Assembly (NCBI GenBank): GCA_963556195.1
Contig: OY744532.1
Location: 105,169,083 to 105,233,082 of the forward strand
Length of the DNA: 64,000 nt
Source: Sepiola atlantica
Taxonomy: Eukaryota > Mollusca > Cephalopoda > Sepiida > Sepiolidae
Direction: 5' to 3'
Position 1 is the first letter of the stretch, and the number at the start of each line of letters is the position of its first letter. Shown piece after piece: positions 19,995-31,649 of the stretch. The position numbers and the translations under genes are program-made. The notes under the pieces were generated by a model, which was not told where the DNA came from, ran no database searches, and was given only the letters and a program-made list of their open reading frames with translations.

Positions 19995-20300
19995 TCAAGC
20001 CCCTTACAGAAAAAAAGTTATGACCAAGAACTGTGTCCATGCAATTCCATGTAAGTGTGGAAAAATATATAAAGGTGAAACATGTCACCCACGAAAAGTA
20101 AGGCTAGATATTGAAAGGTCGGATATGGCTGACCACATATGGATGGAAAAAAAGAAAGCCATCTACCCGTATCGGACGAAGTAAAGAACGGTTGATAGAA
20201 AAACGACTCAAAGAAGCAGCGCATATGTTGGGCGACAATGACCTCCTAAGTAGACATAGTATAGAATTCAATGCACTAAAGGAACAAATAATTATAAATA
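19995..20300 (+). pseudogene. GIY-YIG nuclease fragment of another PLE
   Basis: The frame encodes CVHAIPCKCGKIYKGETCHPRK, which matches the GIY-YIG start of PLE proteins (usual form IPC-CG-YIGET; here YKG replaces YIG). It continues with DMADHIWMEKK and, after a frame change, IEKRLKEAAHML, as in the C-terminal part of that domain. No RT domain precedes it. This family differs from the PLE at 4-10 kb. It is truncated on both sides and frameshifted, so not functional. Confidence 0.65.
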
Positions 20301-21462
20301 ATAGATCAAATTACCATTTAAATATATATATATATATATAATGATATGTAATTATAAGTAGTAATCTATAGTAATTAGTAGTTAAACTACACATCTAAAA
20401 CAAAAATAGGTTTAAGGCTCCTACAATCTATACTAGGATAAAGTGCTAAGTAATAAACAGTGACAGTCTTCTAAATGTTGATGGTTCAATCCTCGGTACG
20501 GGTGATACTACTAATACAATTGCGAACTACTAAAGACTTCTACCCGGTCAAGGCTGACAGAACGTGGGCATTCTACCTCAGTGGATTTAATAAAGGATTC
20601 TGTTCTAAAATTTCATGCAGATTCACGAGTACGATAGAAAGATTCCCGAGTTTGACATCTGGCGAAACGTTGTGAGAATAAGATCAAAGATGAGAACAGT
20701 AGTCTGAATAATCCAAATAATACACCTTTTATAATATTATTGTAAAAATATTTTTGATTTATTCGCAACTATTTTCTGTAGATCCTTCTTTCTATTTATT
20801 GATAAACTAGCTGACCCTACCCGGCATGACCCGGGAGTTTGTTTTTTTTAACTTTCATGTTGTTTCGCTTTTTTTTAGACTTTGCCGTTTTATTTTCCAA
20901 AATATTTTTTTGTGTTTAAATATTATTTTGAAAGTTAAATTTAATTATTGCAGTTACTGCAGTTTCGTTCTGTTATTAAATTATTAATTGAAGCCAATTG
21001 TTACGAAACTATCAACAATAAAACTTTAAAATGACGTTGTTGTTATTTGTATTCATAAAAGTGATGGATATAAATAGCTTCGAAAACTCTCAACTGTTTA
21101 ATAGAATAGGATTTGCTAAGAATTTTGAATGCAATTAAAATTACGTTTTATTCAACAATTTACATGTTTCCAAATTGCTATACATTTCCGAAGAGTCACA
21201 AAGAAATTCTATTTTTATCAACTCTTCATAAAATATTAAAATGGCTGACTTATTCCTGAAGAAACGGAAATACATTGATTTGAGTACTTTCGGCTATTTT
21301 AAAAAATTATTTAACTAAAACATATATTAATATTAAAGGATAGATTTTTAACAATAATAAAAACATACGTCGAGATATGTGATTGAAACTGGGACCTTTC
21401 TCTCCGAGACTAAGCAGTTATATGTGTACTCACTTAACAACGGAGAGTTTCTTGCTTCTATC
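20301..21462. other. No recognisable gene
   Basis: AT-rich sequence. A short (TA)n tract lies at 20322-20340. No coding similarity found. Confidence 0.5.
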
Positions 21463-21699
21463 TAGCAGATTGTCCAGAAAGTCCGTGAAAGATTTTAAAT
21501 AAAATGAAAAGTAAAAAATATATTTACGCCATTAAATATTTGATAAAATATTAATTTATTCATTAAAACCAAAATCAATTTGTGAAATACAAACAATGAT
21601 AGTCAAATAAAATATTGAGAAGGAAAATGAGGTGACAAATAATAATTAATCAATAAAATGTCCCTTTTCGAAACCAACATGCAATCATCAGGAAGTTTC

Positions 21700-22481
21700 A
21701 TTAAATGTCCGGCTGGCTTGGCAGGCTGAGAGCAGGCTCGAGGCGTTTCCACGAATAATGGCGATAGAGATGCGCTCATAAAGCCAAGTCAATTCACAGA
21801 AAACGTTAATAAAATGCTCATGAATTGTTGATTTTGATATTTTAAGCTTTTCTGCTAGTTCTCGTGTTGATTTTTTATTTACCTCCTCTCCAGGAGGTTA
21901 GGCACAAGATCAGTTTTATCTTACTCCCACAAGTAAGATGTGACCCATGGTCGGGTCGGGAAAGTGGAGTTTGAAAAGCCAGCGTCCGAGAAAGTGAGCA
22001 CTCTGGCCATTAAAAATTGTCTGGGCAGCCCGGTCGGCATTCCGCGGTAGAGGCGCCTCAGGCAGTAAGCAATAAACTTACTCCTCCCAAAGAGGGGAGG
22101 CAAAACCTGGGAGGGCGGATCTCCTAGAACTTCACAGGACAGACCCATAGACCGGCGTAAATCAAGCCCCGAAGGCCAAAGACAATACCAGTTTATGGGG
22201 TGTAGTATCCATCGGAACAGATACTCGTGTTGAGTTATTCACAATTAATGTCTTCATTTGGTCGTCATCTATAGAGGGTGACTTGCCTGAGGTCTCTTCA
22301 ACATGAAGGCTAACATATCCATCTCTAAACTTTGCGAACCACTTCCGTACAGTTCTGTCAGCTGAATCATCTTCACTGTAGACTGAACATATCCGTTTTC
22401 TTGCTTTCGACGCATTTTTATTTTAATTTCATCTGAATAGAAAAGCATCAAGTGCCTAAAATAGGTCTTTGAATCTCTCAT
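21700..22481 (-). pseudogene. Mariner transposase N-terminal fragment
   Basis: From 22481 downward the minus strand encodes an FRHLMLFY-like start, then in a shifted frame DRTVRKWFAKFRDG and SGKSPSIDDDQMKTLI, followed directly after the SINE by STRELAEKLKISKSTIHEHF. These are the paired helix-turn-helix DNA-binding regions of mariner transposases. The SINE target duplication (TCAACACGAG on this strand) falls between codons for N-N and S-T-R-E, so the gene was readable when the SINE landed. The following sequence soon loses similarity and I find no catalytic D,D34D motifs. The protein cannot transpose the element. Confidence 0.8.
21871..22223 (-). mobile_element. U2 snRNA-headed SINE, copy 1
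   Basis: A 353-bp copy in minus orientation, flanked by a 10-bp target-site duplication CTCGTGTTGA (21861-21870 and 22224-22233). Its 5' end starts at AGTATCTGTTCCGATGGATAC, inside the U2-like head. The body contains the shared block GCCTGAGGCGCC, a CCCGACCCGACC...GGGTCACATCTTACTTGTGGGAGTAAGAT segment and a CTCCTGGAGAGGAG stem before a short A/T tail. Confidence 0.85.
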
Positions 22482-22501
22482 TTTTAAAGGGCACCAAAAT
22501 T

Positions 22502-23073
22502 AGCATAAGTTAAATAATTCTAAACTTTCTTTCGCAATAGATAGCTTTGAGTATAATCTAACCGGAATTGGAAGTATACTATGACTTGACTTGGTCCCTT
22601 AACCCCCTCCTGGGTCGTAGGGGCGCTACACCAATGAACTCCACACCAGCTGTCTCCACTTCTGACGGGCATGGGCAATGGACTGGATTGTAGCGATGTT
22701 GTAGCCCGTCCACTCTTTGATGTTGTCCGTCCATCTTTTGTGTTGTCTACCTCTCCTTCTCTTGCCTTGCACTGCTCCCTGAAGGATGGTTTTGGAGAAA
22801 CCACTGCCCCTTGTCACGTGACCATACCATCCAAGCTTTCTTTTTCTTACAGTTGTCAGTAAATCTTCGTAGTTGTTCAGATTTGCGTTGATCTGTCAAT
22901 AATTTGACATGTTCGAACACTGAAAAACACTAAAAATCGACACGAACTATCTGGACAATCTGATAGAATTATTATTATCATTCTCTATATTGAATTTTAA
23001 AAATATCATTTTGCCGTCTTATTTATGTTTGTTTTTAAATGGGTGAATGTTTATTCTGTTTATATAGCAAATC
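22502..23073. repeat. Direct repeat, copy 1 (mariner right end plus flank)
   Basis: Blocks 22502-22541 and 22914-23073 recur at 23528-23566 and 23733-23891. The second block includes the right mariner end and ~100 bp beyond it, so this is a segmental duplication and not a second insertion. Confidence 0.75.
22575..22885 (-). mobile_element. LINE 3'-end retroposon, copy 1
   Basis: The minus strand encodes the last ~85 residues of a LINE ORF2: NNYEDLLTTV, LGWYGHVTRGSG, KTILQGAVQGKRRRGRQ, RWTDNIKEWTGYN and WRQLVWSSLV. It is followed by a ~40-bp tail ending GGGACCAAGTCAAGTC. A near-identical copy lies at 58708-59049. Both begin around AACGCAAATCTGAAC, so short 3' fragments are the propagated form here. 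Confidence 0.75.
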
Positions 23074-23527
23074 ACAGATGGAAATACGATCCAAAAGTTT
23101 ATTCTCACTCAAATCAGATGGCATCTCAAATCAGATGGCATCTCAAACCTCGTATCGATTTCTGTACCCAACTTGTAGTAAATGTTTATGAAGAGTGGAT
23201 TTTAATCTGTTAAGCATTTCTGCTTCTTTCCCTGGCGTGTAATGTGAGTTATTCTCCATTCGTGTCTTTGTTTGGCAATCATTTGCGTTACGTCTCTTCT
23301 GCCCTTACTTCCCAATAATCAAAGGGAGAAAATAAAAAATAAATTTCAAAGTTGGTATCTATTTTTCTTTCAGTCAGCAGAAATTATTCGCGTTTTTCGC
23401 AATAGTTCAGTCCTATCCTATTCAAATAATAAGAAATACATTAGAAATAGGAAGAGTGGGTAGACACATTTTTTAGAAATTTATTTATATTGGAAAGCAA
23501 ATAGCAAGTCAGAGAAAATAAATCCCT
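23074..23527. other. No recognisable gene
   Basis: No coding similarity. A 15-bp tandem doublet (CAAATCAGATGGCATCT) is near 23110-23145. Confidence 0.45.
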
Positions 23528-23891
23528 AGCATAAGTTAAATAATTCTAAACTTTCTTTCGCAATTTATGATCAAATAATTTGTCGTAAGAAAGAATGAAG
23601 TTACGATCAGGGAATAAAAAAGGAGTTGTTAATGATATTGGGTTTAAAAAGATGAGCCTTTTTTTTAATGTTTTAAAAAATATATTGAAATTTATTCTTT
23701 CATTTTATTTATGTAACGTATGCTTTTCAAACAAGTGAAAAACACTAAAAATCGACACGAACTATCTAGACAATTTGATAGAATTATTATTATCATTCTC
23801 TATATTGAATTTAAAAGATATTATTTTGCCGTCTTATTTATGTTTGCTTTTACAGTGGTGAATGTTTATTCCGTTTATATAGAAAATCAAA
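23528..23891. repeat. Direct repeat, copy 2
   Basis: Diverged copy of blocks in 22502-23073. It lacks the LINE fragment found in copy 1. Confidence 0.75.
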
Positions 23892-24464
23892 CTAAATAAA
23901 TCCCTAGTCTAAATAAAAAGGTCATCAGAAATGGTAATAATTTATATATGAAAAATTAATTAACTGACGTAATTCCGTGATTTTATATGTATATTAGTAC
24001 GAACATTGGTAAAGCATAATCTTCCGTCGTAGTACACTAGTAAAATAAAAAAAACGTTTATATCAGCCAATTAGATGATTGGAAAGTAGATGTCCCGCAA
24101 TATTCAAAGAAAAAGACGTTTCAATTTATTCTCGCCAAACTGTTGGGAGCCGATTGAATTCATATTTGAACAAATGCAACAGTTCAAAAATCAGTGCCAG
24201 TCAGCCAAACAGACCTATAACCGGAGGGAGATGCAATGATTACTGTGGTGAACTTACTGATATACAATGTCACATGCATCCACACATTGTAGAAGGCAAA
24301 CATATACATACTCACTTTTCTTAAATAGACTAATTTATTCTTGTTCTGTTCGACGAATAAAGAACAAAAAGTTAACTGCCAGAATATTCTGACATAAAAT
24401 AAATAATTACCTTATACACATTTTCATATATCAGGTAAATTTATATATATATATATATATGTAG
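23892..24464. other. No recognisable gene
   Basis: AT-rich, no coding similarity. A short (TA)n tract is at 24443-24460. Confidence 0.45.
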
Positions 24465-24540
24465 ATTATAACTAAGAGGTAAACATTTAGAAAGTTGGAC
24501 CTATTGTGAAATAAGGAAAGCTCAATATACTGGATAGAGC
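24465..24540 (-). mobile_element. 3' fragment of family F
   Basis: Minus strand of the terminal block (CTATCC-GTATATTGAGC, CACAATAGGTCC). Only the end is present, with a (TA)n tract on its outer side. Confidence 0.5.
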
Positions 24541-24549
24541 AAAAATATG

Positions 24550-24612
24550 GTAAGTCAATGAAAATTGATTAGACCTGCTTCCATTTGCAGGTCTAATCAA
24601 TTTTCATTGACT

Positions 24613-24615
<3 letters not shown>
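24550..24615. repeat. Perfect 29-bp-arm hairpin
   Basis: Arms 24550-24578 and 24587-24615 are exact reverse complements with an 8-nt loop (TTCCATTT). A (TA)n array starts at once after it. Confidence 0.9.

Positions 24616-24654
<39 letters not shown>
24616..24654. repeat. (TA)n microsatellite
   Basis: Pure TA array followed by a GTGTGGGTGTGTGGG tract. Confidence 0.95.
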
Positions 24655-24656
<2 letters not shown>

Positions 24657-25192
24657 GTGTGTGGGTGTGTGGGTGTGTTTGCAGATAAAAGTAATGTCAT
24701 ACTGTGATTTATTGCCGGTTTCGAAGCAATAATCAGCTACTAATTTCTACAAGAATAAAAACATGCTTGAAACCAATTTAAATAGTAAATAAAAATAGCC
24801 TGTCATCAGAGCATTGGTGTCAAATGGAAGCCGAACAAAAGTGAAATTCCATATTAAATGTCTTATAGTGTCCATGAGAATTACACCAAAAAAATACAAA
24901 AAAAATTCCACATTGGCGAAATGAGAATTAACCTACTATAAACAAGATGTGAATCCTATCCTAGGTATAAATTTTATAACCGGTTTATTCGTTCGAACCT
25001 GAAAAGTTACTACAAGATTCATTAAGAGAAACTAGGAAGAAAATATAAAAAATAACCTAATTTGGATCTCAAAAACCGAGACTTACTTTAATTCAGTAGA
25101 TATTGAGCTTCACTTTTACTCTGGGATTTGATTCACATAAGAATCGATTTGTTTTACTATATTAGCATATTATCGTGTATATGTGTGTATGC

Positions 25193-25196
<4 letters not shown>
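24655..25196. other. No recognisable gene
   Basis: No coding similarity. A weak hammerhead look-alike was examined and rejected. Confidence 0.45.
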
Positions 25197-25223
<27 letters not shown>

Positions 25224-25390
25224 TTAATAAATAAATATTATTTTAAAAATAAACGTATCTACACATATGTTTCATGGGAAACCTGCAATCGTCAGTATGA
25301 GAGGAGACAATCCCTGCCGGTCACACGGTTCGAAAGTCATGTTTAACTCAGTAGCCGAGGCACGTACCAATACTCCACCATACATTTTCT
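25197..25390 (-). mobile_element. SINE-like element with decayed hammerhead (B)
   Basis: On the minus strand an A-box-like GGCTACTGAGT, a B-box-like TTTCGAACC (complement of 25327-25335) and a hammerhead core (25289-25295) follow in order, and the element ends in an AT-rich tail and (TA)n (25197-25218). B box to core spacing is 31 nt, as in elements A, C and D. Confidence 0.55.
25260..25300 (-). ncRNA. Decayed hammerhead-like motif in element B
   Basis: Core CTGACGA and GAAA are present with a palindromic ACATATGT stem III, but the residue after it is G rather than A, C or U and stem I does not pair well. Predicted inactive. Confidence 0.4.
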
Positions 25391-26099
25391 GGAAATGGGA
25401 AGTAAATTAACATCAAAATAGCAAACACGGCGGCTATCCAGCAAGCCGTCGAGAGAACTCAATAGGCGGGGGCCCAGAGGTATGCATTACGCAGAATGAC
25501 GATGTGCTGTCAACTTAACTTTAAGTGCTCTATCTTGCGAGAGCTTTGTGCAAATATATGCTTTTGCATATACTTTCTATACATACCTTTTTAAAGTACA
25601 AGCTCGATTAGTGTTAACATATTACAACAGAGCATATCTAAATAAACAAAACTTTGCTATATTCAAAAGACCAAGGTTTTATTCACCTTACCAATCTTTT
25701 TTTCAAAACAGAAAACATTGGTTCAATTACAGATTTGATGATCGTGTTTGTGTCGTTACTAGCAGGCAGTGCTCGCGAATCTTTGAACATGAGGCCCTTA
25801 AAATGGATTTAATAAATGTTTTTATATACTAATTCAATTTCATCACGTGATTGTAGACTAATTCTAATTCCATTGGCATCATAGTTATTTTATATTAATA
25901 AACCAGTCCAAGGTAATTCATTTTAGTACATTGTATACCAGTTATCGTTATCAGAATTTATATATAAGTACTTTATTTGATTATTGTATAGTATTTTTCT
26001 TTGAAAAAAAGGTATCTCACTAAAGATATTGGAATGTTGCTTTAGTAATTTGTATAATTTATCCTTTATTTTAATGCAAGTTAGATTTGAAATTACATT
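25391..26099. other. No recognisable gene
   Basis: AT-rich. A 94-codon frame at 25548-25832 has no recognisable similarity. Confidence 0.45.
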
Positions 26100-28580
26100 T
26101 TCGTGTTTGTGCCACGCTTAAGTTAAAATAGCATCTTCATCTGTCTTAAGCTTCAATTTAAAATTGCATTTTCGTTTTTGCGTCATGCTAAAGTTAAAAA
26201 TAGCAATTCCATCTGTCTGGCGCTTCAATTTAAAATTGCATTTTCGTTGTTGTGTAACGCTTAAGTTACAAAATAGCATTTCTATCTGTCTGACGCTTAA
26301 TTTACAATTGTGTTTTCGTTGTTGCGTTACGCTTAAGTTCAAAATAGCATTTCCATCTGTCCGACGCTTCAATTTAAATTGCATTTTCGTTTTTGCGTCA
26401 TGCTTCAGTTAAAAATAGCATTTCCATGTGTCTGACGCTTCAATTTAAAATTGCATTTTCGTTGTTGTGTTACGCTTAAGATAAAAATAGCATTTCCATC
26501 TGTCTGACGCTTCAATTTAAATTTGCATTTTCGTTGTTGTGTCATTCCTAAGTTCAAAATAGCATTTCCATCTGTCTGACGCTACAATTAAAAATTGCAT
26601 TTTCATTGTTGTGTCACGCTTCAGTTCCAAATAGCATTTTCATCTGTCTGACGCTTCAATTTAAATTGCATTTTCGTTGTTGTGTCACGCTTAAGTTCAA
26701 AATAGCATTTCTATCTGTCTGACGCTTCAATTTAAAATTGCATTTTCGTTGTTGTGTCACGCTTCAGTTCCAAATAACATTTTCATCTGTCTGACGCTTC
26801 AATTTAAATTGCATTTTCGTTCTTGCGTCAAGCTTAAGTTAAAAATAGCATTTCCATGTGTCTGACGCTTCAATTTAAAATTTCATTTTCGTTGTTGTGT
26901 CATTCCTAAGTTCAAAATAGCATTTCCATCTTTCTGACGCTTCAATTTAAACTTGCATGTTCGTTGTTGTGTCACGCTTAAGTTCAAAAAAGCATTTTCA
27001 TCTTTCTGACGCTTCAATTTAAAAATGCATTTTTGTTGTTGTGTCATGCTTCAGTTCAAAATAGCATTTCCATCTGTCTGACGCTTCCATTAAAAATTGC
27101 ATTTTTGTTGTTGTGTCACGCTTAAGTTAAAAATAGCATTTCTATTTGTCTGACGCTTCAATTTAAAATTGCATTTTCGTTATTGTGTCACGCTTTAGTT
27201 AAAAAAAAGCATTTTCATCTTTCTGACGCTTCAATTTAAAATTTCATTTTTGTTGTTGTGTCATGTTTCAGTTAAAAATAGCATGTCTGTTTGACGCTTC
27301 AATTTAAGATTGCATTTTCGTTATTGTGTCACGCTTCAGTTAAAAATAGCATTTCCATGTGTCTGACGCTTCAATTTAAAATTGCATTTTCGTTGTTGTG
27401 TTACGCTTAAGATAAAAATAGCATTTCCATCTGTCTGACGCTTCAATTTAAATTTGCATTTTCGTTGTTGTGTCATTCCTAAGTTCAAAATAGCATTTCC
27501 ATCTGTCTGACGCTACAATTAAAAATTGCATTTTCATTGTTGTGTCACGCTTCAGTTCCAAATAGCATTTTCATCTGTCTGACGCTTCAATTTAAATTGC
27601 ATTTTCGTTGTTGTGTCACGCTTAAGTTCAAAATAGCATTTCTATCTGTCTGACGCTTCAATTTAAAATTGCATTTTCGTTGTTGTGTCACGCTTCAGTT
27701 CCAAATAACATTTTCATCTGTCTGACGCTTCAATTTAAAATAGCATTTTCATTGTTGTGTCACGCTTAAGTTAAAAATAGCATTTCAATCTGTCTGACGC
27801 TTCAATTTAAAATTGCATTTTTGTTCTTGTGTCACGCTTATGTTCAAAAAAGCATTTTCATCTTTCTGACGCTTCAATTTAAAATTGCATTTTCATTGTT
27901 GTGTCATGCTTCAGTTAAAAATAGCATTTCTATCTGTCTGACGCTTCAATTTAAAATTGCATTTTTATTGTTGTGTCATGCTTCAGTTAAAAATAGCATT
28001 TCTATCTGTCTGACGCTTCAATTCAAAATTTCATTTTTGTTGTTGTGTCACGCTTATGTTCAAAAAAGCATTTTCATCTTTCTGACGCTTCAATTTAAAA
28101 TTGCATTTTCATTGTTGTGTCACGCTTCAGTTAAAAATAGCATTTCTATCTGTCTGACGCTTCAATTCAAAATTTCATTTTTGTTGTTGTGTCACGCTTA
28201 TGTTCAAAAAAGCATTTTCATCTTTCTGACGCTTCAATTTAAAATTGCATTTTCATTGTTGTGTCACGCTTCAGTTAAAAATAGCATTTCTATCTGTCTG
28301 ACGCTTCAATTCAAAATTTCATTTTTGTTGTTGTGTCACGCTTAAGTACAAAATAGCATTTCTATTCATCTGACGCTGCAATTTAAAATTGTGTTTTCGT
28401 TGTTGTTTCACGCTTCAGTTAAAAATAGCATTTTCATCTGTCTGACGCTTCTATTTAAAATTGCATTTTCGTTATTGTGTCACGCTTAAGTTCATAATAG
28501 CATTTCTATCTGTCTGACGCTTCAATTTAAAATTGCATTTCTGTTGTTGTGTCATGCTTAAGTTTAGAAATAATATTTTT
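26100..28580. repeat. 72-bp satellite array with higher-order repeats
   Basis: About 34 copies of a ~72-bp unit. Each unit is two related ~36-bp halves: one with AATTGCATTTTCGTTGTTGTGTCACGCTT and one with AATAGCATTTCCATCTGTCTGACGCTT. A segment of ~400 bp (26402-26809) recurs apparently unchanged 931 bp later (27333-27740), and a ~144-bp dimer recurs in 28017-28304. The frames through it (ICLTLQFKIAF repeats) are repeat translations. Confidence 0.9.
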
Positions 28581-29639
28581 ATTTTTTTAATATTTTCATG
28601 ACAGATCATGCTTAGTTTATTAAGATAGCATTTATATTTGTCTGTTGTGCTTAAGTTTGATGAGACTTTTAATTATTCTGTCAGACTATTGTAGAATTGT
28701 ATTTTTGTTGACCTGTGACAACGCTTAAGTTCAAAATAGCATTCGTAATTGACTCAACACGAATATATAATGGATGCATCTTTAAAATATTCGTTGTCGA
28801 TTTGTTATAGATGTTTTGGTTATGTGTTCGATTTTTATTCTTTTGTCTTTCAACTTGTGATTTTATTTAAAACATCTTCCCTTCGCCTGATCTTTTTAAT
28901 CACTCCACTTTCTGTTTTAATGTCTCAGTTTTTCTTATTTTACTGATTTTATTTTGTAAGCGTTTGTATATTTTTCGCTTTTATACCATCTTATTCTTGT
29001 TATTATTATTTTTTTCTTATTTCTGATTCCTTAACACAGCTACAAAGGTTATAACTCTTTTATTTCCCTCATTCGTTCACTTTTTTTGTCCTTATAGCCT
29101 CCCATACATCTTTAACGACAATATTTTTTCGTTCGATTTCTTTTTTTTTCTATCAGTTATTTATCTGTCTTTCTTGTGCCTTGTCTTCCTTCGCTTTTCT
29201 TTATTTAATTATATTCCATTTTATGTTAGGCCGTCTCTCCATTCCGTTGCCGTGAGTGAGCACATGTCGTTTTTTTACGACACGTCAAAAGATAAACTTT
29301 TACATGGCCGTTTTCTGTCACTGGAATCTTTTTTTTTATTATTTCATTTTGAGATTTTTGTTTTTAATTGTTTTCCTTTGTATGAATATTTTTCTAACAG
29401 CAATGTTCGATCAGCAGTTACAAAACATCGAGCAAATGCTAAAATTAATATATATGTAAATATATATATATACATACATATATATATACATATATGTGTG
29501 TGCTTCTGCAGACAATATATATTGTGGGTGTTAAGCTGTGCGTGTGTGGGTGGGTGTGAGTACATTATATAAACACATACAATCATATATATATTAAAAT
29601 ATACCTTTTTTGCAATGCAAGTTTCAGGACTAAATCTCT
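28581..29639. other. Degenerate array edge, then no gene
   Basis: Diverged satellite remnants persist to about 28745 (GCTTAAGTTCAAAATAGCATT). After that there is T-rich sequence with no recognisable gene and a (TA)n patch at 29456-29490. Confidence 0.5.
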
Positions 29640-29654
29640 CTCTCCCTCTCTATT

Positions 29655-29733
<79 letters not shown>

Positions 29734-29846
29734 GCATGTATGTGTGTTTCTATTAAAGCTGTACTTGGGCATGTAGCTAAGACATATAGAATATATATAT
29801 ATATACATAGATAAATATATTGTGTATTATATAGCTGTGTGTGTAA

Positions 29847-29916
<70 letters not shown>

Positions 29917-30041
29917 AGGCCTGTATATTGCAGTGACACCACACATAAATACGCATACCCACATATACATATATATATATATACATGTGCGCATTTTCCT
30001 TGCAACTTACAGCCCTCAATGCATACCCATAAACACACAGA

Positions 30042-30076
<35 letters not shown>

Positions 30077-30098
30077 CAGGGCATTTATATATATATGT

Positions 30099-30192
<94 letters not shown>

Positions 30193-30330
30193 ATAAATGT
30201 GTACGCGATCTTACTGCAAGCTACGGGTCTTAATGCATAATGCATATACAGAGAAACTCGTACATATATAGATTACACAATGTTTATATACATATATCTA
30301 TATACATATATATATGTGTATGTGTATTGA
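29640..30330. repeat. Compound (CT)n/(TA)n/(TATACA)n microsatellites
   Basis: (CT)n at 29635-29682 runs into (TA)n to 29730. More (TA)n tracts lie at 29850-29914, 30047-30072 and 30104-30182, separated by short unique pieces. The Tyr/Ile frames on both strands are artefacts. Confidence 0.95.
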
Positions 30331-30461
30331 AAAGTACAGATCAGTTAGCTTGCATAAAGATCGGATGAGAAGAGGGTTTGTGTATGAGGCGCCAGACTTA
30401 CATAAGGTGGGACAATAATTTAAAACATTGCAAAGAAGAAGATGAAGATGACGAAAAGAGA

Positions 30462-30529
30462 TAATAATAATAATAATAGTAATAATCATAATAATAATAA
30501 TAATAGTAATAATCATAATAGTAATAATA

Positions 30530-30584
<55 letters not shown>

Positions 30585-30609
30585 CAATAATAATAACAAT
30601 AACAATAAC

Positions 30610-30672
<63 letters not shown>
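30462..30672. repeat. (AAT)n microsatellite
   Basis: Roughly 210 bp of AAT/AAC triplets, adjacent to element R1 copy 2. The poly-Asn and poly-Leu frames are artefacts. Confidence 0.95.
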
Positions 30673-30677
<5 letters not shown>

Positions 30678-30691
30678 TTCAAGAAGAAAAA

Positions 30692-31309
30692 ATAACAAGC
30701 CGTGGTCCCCCTCTGTATGTGGCGAGTGTAAAATGCAATAAATTTGAGCAATTTGGGGCATTTTTGACCTCCATTGTACCCCCTGGGGGCGCGAACCAGA
30801 ATTTTTCTGAGGTCAAGGATGCTCATTTTATATCCTGAACAATTGCCTCTACATTTTGGCCAAGTTTCAGAAAAATTGAATTGATGGATTTAACGTTATG
30901 GGAGAAAAGAGTTATTTTTTGCCATTTTGGGAGCTTTTGACCCCCTGGGGGCGCGAACCAGATTTTTTCCACGGTCACCGTTACTTATATTCTATTAGGA
31001 ACAATTGTCTTCACATTTTGGCCAAGTTTCAGAGAAATTGAATGGATGGATAAAAAGTTATGGGACAAAAAAATCTCATTTTTTGCAATTTCGGGGCCTT
31101 TTGAACCCCTGGGGGGCTAACCAGATTTTTTTTCAAAAATCGGAGAATGTCACTTTCTAACCTGACTAAAGTTACAACTTAATGCAAAATTTCAGAGAAA
31201 TTCAATGGATGGTTGCGGAGAAAAATCCGGACGGACAGACAGACGGACAGACGGACAGACGGACATGCCTAAAAACATAGGTCTCCTGATTTTAAAAATC
31301 GGGGACCAA
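30692..31309 (-). mobile_element. Short inverted-repeat element R1, copy 2
   Basis: Reverse-orientation copy of 11550-12184, with the same ends (GTGGTCCCCCTCTG at left; ATCGGGGACCAAT at right), the same ~130-bp internal units and the (CGGA)n-like block (31238-31264). It sits between two AAT-rich microsatellites. Confidence 0.7.
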
Positions 31310-31333
31310 TAATAATAATAATAATAATAACAA

Positions 31334-31364
<31 letters not shown>

Positions 31365-31391
31365 AAGAAGAAGAAGAAGAAGAAGAAGAAG

Positions 31392-31421
<30 letters not shown>
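31310..31421. repeat. (AAT)n(AAG)n microsatellite
   Basis: AAT triplets run into about 28 AAG triplets. Confidence 0.95.
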
Positions 31422-31422
<1 letters not shown>

Positions 31423-31649
31423 TACTGTCAGTTTTGTGATGAAATAATGTCGGTAAATTTGCATTGTTTTCGGCAATTGTCTCCCAATAACAAAGATTTA
31501 TTGTACGTCTGTAACCGAAACTATGTCATATTTACGTGCCTCACCTTACAACCGACGTTGCTATAATACGTCTTTTGGCTAGGAGCAAATGTCTGTTCTG
31601 TACTGAACATTTAAAGAATATTTTCCCAATCTAGAGTGATATTTCAAGA
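31422..31649. other. No recognisable gene
   Basis: No similarity found. Confidence 0.4.

Larger units (their letters stand above)
21465..22963 (-). mobile_element. Internally deleted mariner with two nested insertions
   Basis: Inverted ends read CAGATTGTCCAGA at 21466 and its complement ending near 22962, and both are bordered by the TA target duplication (21463-21464 and 22964-22965). The transposase reads on the minus strand. A U2-headed SINE (21871-22223) and a LINE 3' fragment (about 22575-22885) are inserted inside. Without them the element is only ~0.8 kb, and the catalytic part of the transposase is missing. Confidence 0.8.

Noticed and set aside
24700..24740. Hammerhead look-alike on minus strand (CTGATTA...CGAAACC)
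   Set aside because: G8 of the core is replaced by T and stem II cannot form.
27821..28345. 174-codon repetitive frame (ICLTLQFKIAF repeats)
   Set aside because: The 72-bp unit is a multiple of three, so any stop-free frame stays open. Indels elsewhere in the array break it, and there is no sign of coding selection.
26100..28580. Possible CRISPR-like array
   Set aside because: Continuous tandem units without unique spacers, in an evident eukaryotic context.
30398..30761. Poly-Asn, poly-Leu and poly-Tyr frames
   Set aside because: Direct translations of the (AAT)n microsatellite in different frames, with no other protein-like sequence.
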